From Capricornis sumatraensis (lineage: Eukaryota; Chordata; Mammalia; Artiodactyla; Bovidae): a DNA stretch of 64,000 nucleotides. Both the position numbers and the translations under genes were made by a program. The notes under the pieces are model-generated. The model did not search any database. It saw only the letters and a program-made list of their open reading frames with translations, and had not been told where the DNA came from. Below are positions 58,041-64,000 of this stretch, one piece after another; position 1 is the first letter of the stretch, and every line of letters starts with the position of its first letter. The DNA lies in the NCBI RefSeq assembly GCF_032405125.1, contig NC_091071.1, forward strand, positions 163,392,001-163,456,000, in the 5' to 3' direction.

Positions 58041-58705
58041 CAGAGTGCAGGAGACCTCTCCTGAGGGTTCGCTGTGACTCCTCCCACCCCTGGCCACTAG
58101 CCCAGAGCTGGCTCATCATCTCAGCCCTTTCATTCTCTCAGTCACCCTTAGCCCCATTCTGGACCCTATACCCCCCACGCCCTCTCCCCATACCCTCCCC
58201 CCACCGCACGAGGGGACAGTGGCTTCCAGCATCAGCTCGTCCATGGCAGACTTCCAGTTTCCCAAGATAGGCGTTGCCTTCCTGGACACTGTCCTTCGAG
58301 GAAAGAGCCCCTAACGTCCTCGATGGCTTCCAGGGTTCTCTCATGCTTTAGTCCATCCAGGCCAATTCCAGTCCCAGCCGGGCATTTCCCTCCAACGGAG
58401 CACCTCCCCCCTGGTGGCCTGAGTCCCCATCTGCATTTCCCGTTTCTGCTCCAGCAATAAGTGCTTTCGGTCAACAAGCATGTGGCCTGCGGTCTGTACG
58501 TGAAGCAACCAGTGGCCATGTGACCAGTTTTACTGCCCGCTGTTCTCTGCCCAGCCCTTGATGAGAGCACCTCCTGGCACTAGCCCGGCTGCCACGTAGG
58601 TGGACCCACCCCCTATGTTGCAGAACTACTGTGCAACAGGGATCTGATCCCTGGTGTCCTGGAGCCCACAGCGGCCCTTTGCACCTTATCACTCGGCAGC
58701 TTAGA

Positions 58706-58742
58706 AAGCAATCCCTGGCAGTCCAGTGATTAAAGACACATG
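58706..58742 (+). repeat. CHR/ART-type SINE 5' scrap
   Basis: aatccctggcagtccagtga, then ttaaagac; only the head remains before the purine tract. Confidence 0.6.
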
Positions 58743-58744
58743 GC

Positions 58745-58912
58745 TGGAAAAGAGGGAGAAAGGAGAAAGGCAGAAAGAGAGAGGAAGGGAAGGAGAGAGG
58801 GAGAGACACAGAGAAAGAAGGTAGGAGGGAGGGAGAAAGCATGAGGAAGGGAAGGAGAAAGACAGAGACAGGCACACAGGAAGAGAGGCAGAGCCAGGGA
58901 AAGGGCACGCAC
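58745..58912. repeat. Purine-rich (GA) low-complexity tract
   Basis: About 165 bp of almost pure G/A on the + strand (gagggagaaaggagaaaggc and similar). Read on the minus strand it gives Leu/Ser/Pro-rich shadow frames such as 58471-59109. Confidence 0.9.
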
Positions 58913-58984
58913 ATAGGTAGTCTTCTGAGTATTTGCCTGTGTTTTCTGAGCTCATCACCTCTGTGGAGATCAAGATCACTCCCA

Positions 58985-59613
58985 TGAAAAGTGGGTCTGA
59001 CATGTACACCGATGTTCATTGCGGCACTGTTTACAATAGCCAGGACATGGAAGCAACCTAGATGTCCATTGGCAGACGAATGGATAAGAAAGCTGTGGTA
59101 CATATACACAATAGAATATTACTCAGCCATTAAAAAGAATGCATTTGAATCAGTTCTATGAGGTGGATGACACTGGAGCCTATTATGCAGAGTGAAATCA
59201 GAAAGAAAAACACCAATACAGTATATTAACGACATATATGGAATTTAGAAAGATGGTAACAATGACCCTCTATGCGAGACAGCAGAAGAGACACAGATGT
59301 AAAGAACAGACTTTTGGACTCTGTGGGAGAAGGCGAGGGTGGGATGATTTGAAAGAATAGCATTGAAACATGTATATTACCATATGTGAAATAGATTGTC
59401 AGTCCAGGTTCGATGCATGAGACAGGGTGCTCAGGGCTGGTGCACTGGGAAGACCCTGAGAGAAGGGCTGGGAGGGAGGTGGGACAGGGGTTCAGGATGG
59501 GGAGCACGTGTACCTCCATGGCTGATTCATGTCAATAAACGGCAAAAAACCACCACAATATTGTAAAGTAATCAGCCTCCAATTAAAATAAATAAATTTT
59601 TAAAAAAGAAAAG
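58985..59613 (+). repeat. L1 3' end with poly(A) tail (ruminant L1)
   Basis: From gttcattgcggcactgttta through ttactcagccattaaaaaga to ccatggctgattcatgtcaa and an A-rich tail. Well preserved, so relatively young; 5' truncated. Confidence 0.92.
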
Positions 59614-59879
59614 TGGATCTTCCACCCTCACCTCAGACACCAATACTTGTCTTTGGCAGCCCCAGGGGGTCACTTGAAATGTGGCTAGAGCAACCCAGGA
59701 ACTGATTTTAAATTAAATTAAAATTTTATTTCATTGAAATTTAAAAACCGACACCCAATTCAGTCATTGGACAACGTTTAAGCATATGTGTCTTAATACC
59801 TCTAAGAAGAGGAGCTATCCCTCGAGTTCTGCCCCTGTCCTTGATTGGAGTGGGTGGTGTTCTTTGGTGCTGTTTTAAA

Positions 59880-60105
59880 TCCCCAGCGGGAGAACTAAGA
59901 TCCCGCATGCCAGGTGACAAGGCCAAAAATAAATAAGTAGATTCAATTCGCTTAAAATATCTGTTGTAAAAATCAATTAATCAATGATTTTTTTAAAAAA
60001 GAAAAAGGGCCAGGGCTTCCACTAGAGGGGGCAGGGCTTCCGTCCCTGGTTGGGGAACTAGAATCCCGCACGCCAAATGGAGGCCAGAAAAAAAAACTTT
60101 TTTTT
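59880..60105 (+). repeat. CHR/ART-type SINE fragments
   Basis: Two scraps: gagaactaagatcccgcatg (59890) and ccctggttggggaactagaa (60044), each followed by A-rich sequence. Confidence 0.65.
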
Positions 60106-60330
60106 TCGAAAAACCCCAAATTTTTAAAAAAGTAGCGGGGGGATGGGGTGGAAAGCAATCAAATCCTGTTCTTCACGGGAGGACCGAGCCCTCCGAAGAC
60201 CCAGGATTTAACGGCCAGAAGGCTTACGGACTGGGCGGGGGCGGAGGGGAGGGTGGGGCAGCGGATAGAGGATGCTGCTTTGGAGAGCTCGCCCCTTCCC
60301 ACTTTCTCCGCCTTCTGGGAGGCGCTGCAA

Positions 60331-60344
60331 CCACTAGAGGGCGC
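60331..60344 (+). promoter_or_regulatory. Strong CTCF motif between C2orf72 and PSMD1
   Basis: ccactagagggcgc agrees with CCASYAGRKGGCRS at all 14 positions. It lies in a GC-rich, repeat-free island (60150-60400) amid repeats, about 3 kb before the PSMD1 start. Confidence 0.65.
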
Positions 60345-60404
60345 TGCGCGGGCCACGGAGATTGTCAGACTACGCTTGGGACTGAATCCTGCTCAAGGTG
60401 GGTA

Positions 60405-60603
60405 TGAAAGTGAAAGTGAAAGTCGCTCGGTCGTGTGGGACTCTGCGACCCTATGGACTATACAGTTCATGGAATTCTCCAGGCCAGAATACTGGAATGT
60501 GGGTAGCCTTTCCTTTCTCTAGGGCATGTTCCCAAACCAGGGATCGAACCGGGATCTCATGCATTGCAGGTGGATTCTTTACCCACTGAGCTTCAAGGAA
60601 GCC
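60405..60603 (-). repeat. Bov-tA SINE
   Basis: Reverse copy from gtgaaagtgaaagtcgctcg to cactgagcttcaaggaagcc. It begins about 60 bp after the CTCF motif. Confidence 0.92.
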
Positions 60604-60892
60604 GCAAGGTGGGTATATCTGCAAATAAAAATCAGAATCATGGTTTCCTCCCTTCACTCTGACAGAGACCCCAGCCCAGCCCATACGTGTGTGAGACCAC
60701 AACTGACCTCGTTGGGACTTTGAGATCTTTTGTGTTACCCCGAAATCTGGAGGCAGATTGTTGTTTTATGAGCACTGGGTAAAAATCCTTTCTGTGGTCT
60801 TGCTGTGTCCTTTGAAAAGAAATCACTTTAGAATCTTGGAGAGGCAGAGGTTTCTAAGACATAGGTCTGAGTTCTAGCCTTGTGTCATTGGT

Positions 60893-61412
60893 CTAATAAA
60901 CATTTATTGATCATCTATTACGTGTGTGACCCTGTGCTAGTTACCATAGGTGACACTGAGATGAATAAGATGTGGCTGTGCCCTTGAGTAGTTCCTTGCC
61001 TACTTGGAACTTAGGCAAGGAGATATGATTATAGCTGTGTGGGGTAACGGCTATAAGGGGACACATCGTAGGGTGGTCAAGGAAGGCTTCCTGGAGGAGG
61101 TGTGGCTTGACTGGAACTCAGGACAAGTCTGGTTAGCTGGGTATGAGTCGGAGAAGGCCTTGAAGGTAGAAGGGCGGTCAGAGACAAGGTACACGGCTGC
61201 ACAGCTGCTCAGGATGGCAGGAGTGTGGCCCACAGGGCAGAGGAGTGGGGCATGCAGGTGGGGGGTAAGCACGGTTGGGTTAAAGTCCTGGAGGAGCGCA
61301 GAGGAGAGAGTCCCTGTCTTCCTTGTTTTGAGTAGTGCTCCAGGCTGGCTGTGAAGAATGGCCCACAGAGTTGTGAGATGGTGAGCAGGAAGTCAAGGCT
61401 GTTGGGAGCTGC
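60893..61412 (-). repeat. L2 LINE remnant
   Basis: Starts aataaacatttattgatcat, ctattacgtgtgtgaccctg and continues with gtcaaggaaggcttcctgga and gtgtggcttgactggaactc. Diverged. Confidence 0.7.
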
Positions 61413-61654
61413 TGCAGCCAAGAAAGAAGAGGGGAAATGTATTTTTCTTATAAATAGAAGTTTATACCTTTCCACCCTCTTCATTCATTTCACCCAAGTT
61501 ATCAACTTTAAAAATTCCAAGGATTTCACAAAAAATTCTGGTTTCCGGCTTTTCTTGGAAAAAAATCATAAGCCCTCATGACAGTAGCCCGCATCTTGGC
61601 AGACCACCACAGTAGGAGCAAGCAGCCACTGCTCTCTTTAAATGGGGTGGGCAT

Positions 61655-61832
61655 GCATTCACAGTCGCTCAGTCCAACTCTTTGCGACCCTTTGGACTGT
61701 AGCTTGCCAGGCTCCTCTGTCCATGGGAGTTTTGAGGCAAGAATACTGGAGTGGGTTGCCATTTTCCTCCTCCAGGGGATCCTCTTGACCTGTGTTGGAT
61801 TCTTTACCCACTGAGCCATCAGGAAAGCCTGA
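61655..61832 (-). repeat. Bov-tA SINE, internally deleted
   Basis: Reverse copy (cacagtcgctcagtccaact ... ttctttacccactgagccat). It lacks the piece with the second RNA polymerase III box. Confidence 0.9.
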
Positions 61833-62820
61833 AACGGGGCATCATTCTTCATTTTGTCTCACTCACCACTACCCTCTACTGCCCCTCACATCCGAGTATC
61901 AGTCTCCATGCACTATCCTGCTGAGCCGATGTTTTCTTACACTAGACGTGCTTGACTCATTTCCACTACCTGTTAGTGTTTATATCTGATTCTTTTAGGA
62001 CTTTGGGGCACACAAGGGTCTTTATGTGAGTGATCAGTCAGAGCACCTCTGTAAAATAATACTCCCAAACACGCAGCCTGTTTGTTTTTCGTGCACACTT
62101 CTGAGGGCAGTGCCTTTTAATCTGAGCTAGATTCTTCAAAAGTGTTTAATAATTACATTTAATATATTTTAACATATAGCTTTAAGAATACTATTTTTTT
62201 TTAGTTGATGACACTCAAGTGTGTCATCAATCAAATTTTATTTCCAGTGAGAAACATTGGTTTGTGTAACTAGGTTAAATTGTTTTGAAAAGTCCTCAGA
62301 AATAAGCTTTAGTAATCACTAGCCAGTTGAAGAGTAGCATGATAGTGCGAGGCTAGAAGCTTTAAAATGCCACCATTTGTCACTCATGTTTGTCAAGACT
62401 TTCTTAGTACTGACTACTGAAGTAAATTGCCTACTAAAGCTGGAATAAAACCGCGGATGTCGATCACAACTGGCATTTCAAATCAGACATACTAAAAAAC
62501 AGGAACCCGCTGCTATGGAGGGTGAGAGGAACTGGGCAGATGGAAGGCAACAACATTTTTTTTTCTCCTTTGGAAAACTTTTCACTGTGTATCTTTGTAT
62601 ACTTCTGATTTTTAAACCATTTACAACACTCACTGTTCCAAATGTAAATTAGAACTTCCCTTGTTCAACTTTATGATAAACCAATGATTACTTAGGGATT
62701 CACTGTGATACGATAATAGAGCACTGATGTGAGGGTTTCTTTTAAAGCTGGGCTCCACTTTTTTAAAAAATTTGAAAATTACTTTTCTTAGAAAACGCTA
62801 TTTGCGCTACCCAGACCCTC
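61833..62820. other. A/T-rich flank before the PSMD1 island
   Basis: No gene or repeat that I can name. A perfect 10-bp inverted repeat (ttgatgacac, six-base loop, gtgtcatcaa) sits at about 62203-62228. Confidence 0.4.
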
Positions 62821-62859
62821 AAAGGCTTGGCTGGGGGGCGCTGCAGGGAGACCGCCCAG

Positions 62860-62873
62860 GCAGCAGGTGGCGC
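62860..62873 (+). promoter_or_regulatory. CTCF-like motif at the PSMD1 island edge
   Basis: gcagcaggtggcgc fits the CTCF consensus at 13 of 14 positions. A weaker cousin (ctggggggcgctgcag) lies 15-30 bp upstream. Confidence 0.5.
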
Positions 62874-63338
62874 TGCGAACACCGCGAGCAACCTCCCCTC
62901 AACCTCCCTTTTTCAGCAATGGCGGGTGACGGTGGGGGGAGGGGTCCTTTTTCTAGGGGTGGCTATTCTGAAGCCTGACTCCAGGTGCGGACGCGGGTTC
63001 CTGTCCCCGCGGGAGCTGTGGCCTCGAGGAGGGTTAGAGGAGAGCATGGAGTTCTCCGTGCACCCCCATCCCGCGCGAGGCGGGGCGGCAGCGGCGGCCC
63101 GGGGAGACACAGGCACAGGGGGCAGAATTCGCGCCGGGCGGCAGGCGGCGTCGTGGGCAGCTCCGGGGCGGGCAGGGTCCTGGGTGAGAAGCGAGCCGGC
63201 GGCCTGAGGAGGCGACTGACTTGAGCAGGGCACCGGGGGGAGCCAGGAGGCTCGGCGAAGCGAGCGGGCCCTGAGCTGACAGATACACGGCGCGGCCGGG
63301 GCGGCGAGCGAGCGGGCGGGCGAGTGCGGGGCGCAGCC

Positions 63339-63354
63339 ATGATCACTTCGGCCG
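63339..63354 (+). CDS. PSMD1: PSMD1 coding exon 1 (start of gene, rest outside)
   Basis: PSMD1 (Rpn2/S1) is the large non-ATPase scaffold subunit of the 19S regulatory particle base of the 26S proteasome; the full protein has about 953 residues. Only 16 coding bases are here: ATG ATC ACT TCG GCC G, giving MITSA plus one base, at a consensus donor g|gtgagt. Human PSMD1 also starts MITSAAG, and this start is followed by an intron in the same phase as I recall. Support: CpG island, agccATGA context, donor, and gene order after C2orf72. The five residues alone would not identify it. Confidence 0.85.
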
Positions 63355-64000
63355 GTGAGTGAGGCCGCCGCCGGCGCCGCCAGGGAGGAGCCGCCACGCC
63401 GGCTTTTAGCTGAGTCAGGGCCGGTGACTGGGCACCTCTCGGCGGAGGCGCCGCGCGCCTCGCTGTCCGAAGCCCACCTCCTGGCGGGAGCTGGCCGTGC
63501 AGCCCGGCCTCTCCGGGGGGAACCCCGCGACCACCTCCGGCTCGGGGAGGGGAAATCGCGCTGGGTGGACCGGCTCGTCGTCCCTTCCCAGCCACTCCCC
63601 CCGACCTGTGCCCGGACCCGAGGGGCTTCCCGGGCCGGTCTCCGACCCCGACGGCTTTTCCTTAATTCCCTCCCTCCCGAGGTTGAGCGTGTGGGCCCGT
63701 CCGATCCCAGCCCTTTCTCCCGGGTGGTTAGGGTGGGATGGTCCCCTCTGTGCAGCCGGACGGTAAGGCAGCCCATGCTACACGGTACTTCCGACCTGAC
63801 CCAGCTCTTGTCTTCTTTGGAGTGAAATCTAAATTAAACGAGGGCTGGGGCAGGTCGTTTCTGAGTTTATTCCAAGGATATTTTAATTAAGGCACCCCGA
63901 GAACTTTTCCTGTGTACTGAGAATCAGCCTATGTTTTTGAGGCTGGATGCACGGTCACTCTGCTACCTTGAAGAAGGAACTCCTGGGCGTGCGGGCAGGT
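63355..64000 (+). other. PSMD1: PSMD1 intron 1 (start)
   Basis: Begins gtgagtgagg. The first 450 nt are still CpG-rich and carry an antioxidant-response element. The rest is ordinary unique sequence up to the window edge. Confidence 0.8.
63409..63417 (-). promoter_or_regulatory. PSMD1: Antioxidant-response element (ARE/MARE-type)
   Basis: gctgagtca is the exact reverse complement of TGACTCAGC, fitting the ARE core TGAnnnnGC and containing an AP-1 site. It lies 55 nt inside intron 1, within the promoter island. NFE2L1 (Nrf1/TCF11) with small MAF proteins activates proteasome subunit genes through such sites. Confidence 0.65.

Larger units (their letters stand above)
62820..63800. promoter_or_regulatory. 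PSMD1: CpG island and promoter of PSMD1
   Basis: GC- and CpG-dense stretch around the first exon. It looks like a housekeeping promoter without a TATA box, with repeated gcgggcggg/gcgagcgag words just before the start codon. Transcription probably begins within about 63200-63320. Confidence 0.88.

Noticed and set aside
58471..59109. 212-codon minus frame rich in Leu/Ser/Phe
   Set aside because: Produced by the GA tract read in reverse and by L1 sequence.
60019..60034. Possible second CTCF motif (ccactagagggggcag)
   Set aside because: The C expected at position 12 is displaced by additional G; it lies in a SINE scrap. Too weak to list.
1432..61830. tRNA genes suggested by tRNA-like parts of SINEs
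   Set aside because: The tRNA-like heads belong to Bov-tA and CHR/ART SINEs; no intact clover-leaf with anticodon arm was seen.
62913..63776. Minus-strand frames of 287 and 210 codons over the PSMD1 island
   Set aside because: Stop-poor only because of high GC. Ala/Pro/Arg/Ser-rich, no family resemblance.
1..64000. CRISPR arrays, operons or bacterial-type mobile systems
   Set aside because: None present; this is mammalian DNA with split genes and retroposons.

Overview
This is ruminant (pecoran, most likely bovid) nuclear DNA. It is packed with repeats found only or mainly in ruminants: Bov-tA and BOV-A2 SINEs, BovB (RTE) LINE fragments, tRNA-derived CHR/ART-type SINEs and ruminant-type L1 3' ends, over a background of old mammalian repeats (MIR, L2, MER5A). 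Coding sequence is sparse and spliced. Most long open frames are repeat-derived or are GC-rich shadow frames.

Three genes can be placed, all on the + strand, in the order SPATA3 - C2orf72 - PSMD1, which matches the order I recall for human 2q37.1. SPATA3 (spermatogenesis associated 3) has three coding exons at 4619-5027, 9191-9365 and 11660-11765 (229 codons). C2orf72 has a CpG-island first exon at 45104-45707, then 49389-49499 and 51979-52118 (284 codons), with a probable long 3' UTR ending near 54.7 kb. PSMD1 (26S proteasome subunit Rpn2) enters at the right edge: its CpG-island promoter and the 16-nt coding part of exon 1 (63339-63354) are here and the rest lies outside.

The most interesting observation is in SPATA3 exon 3. 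The +1 frame of this exon is open and encodes a well-formed transmembrane helix ending in its own stop. It can be reached from an ATG at 9296 in exon 2 across the normal exon 2-3 junction (61 codons), by skipping exon 2 (exon 1 ends in the phase that joins this frame), or from an ATG at 11635 just before the exon. Compared with the human SPATA3 C-terminus as I remember it, most replacements fall at SPATA3 first codon positions, which are mostly silent third positions in the +1 frame. This suggests that the membrane frame may be the one under selection.

Between SPATA3 and C2orf72 lie about 33 kb without a recognisable gene. They are filled with nested BovB, Bov-tA, BOV-A2, L2 and L1 remnants and an LTR-like stretch. 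Between C2orf72 and PSMD1 lie about 8 kb of repeats with good CTCF-type motifs near 60.3 and 62.9 kb. A perfect antioxidant-response element lies just inside PSMD1 intron 1, which fits NFE2L1 control of proteasome genes.
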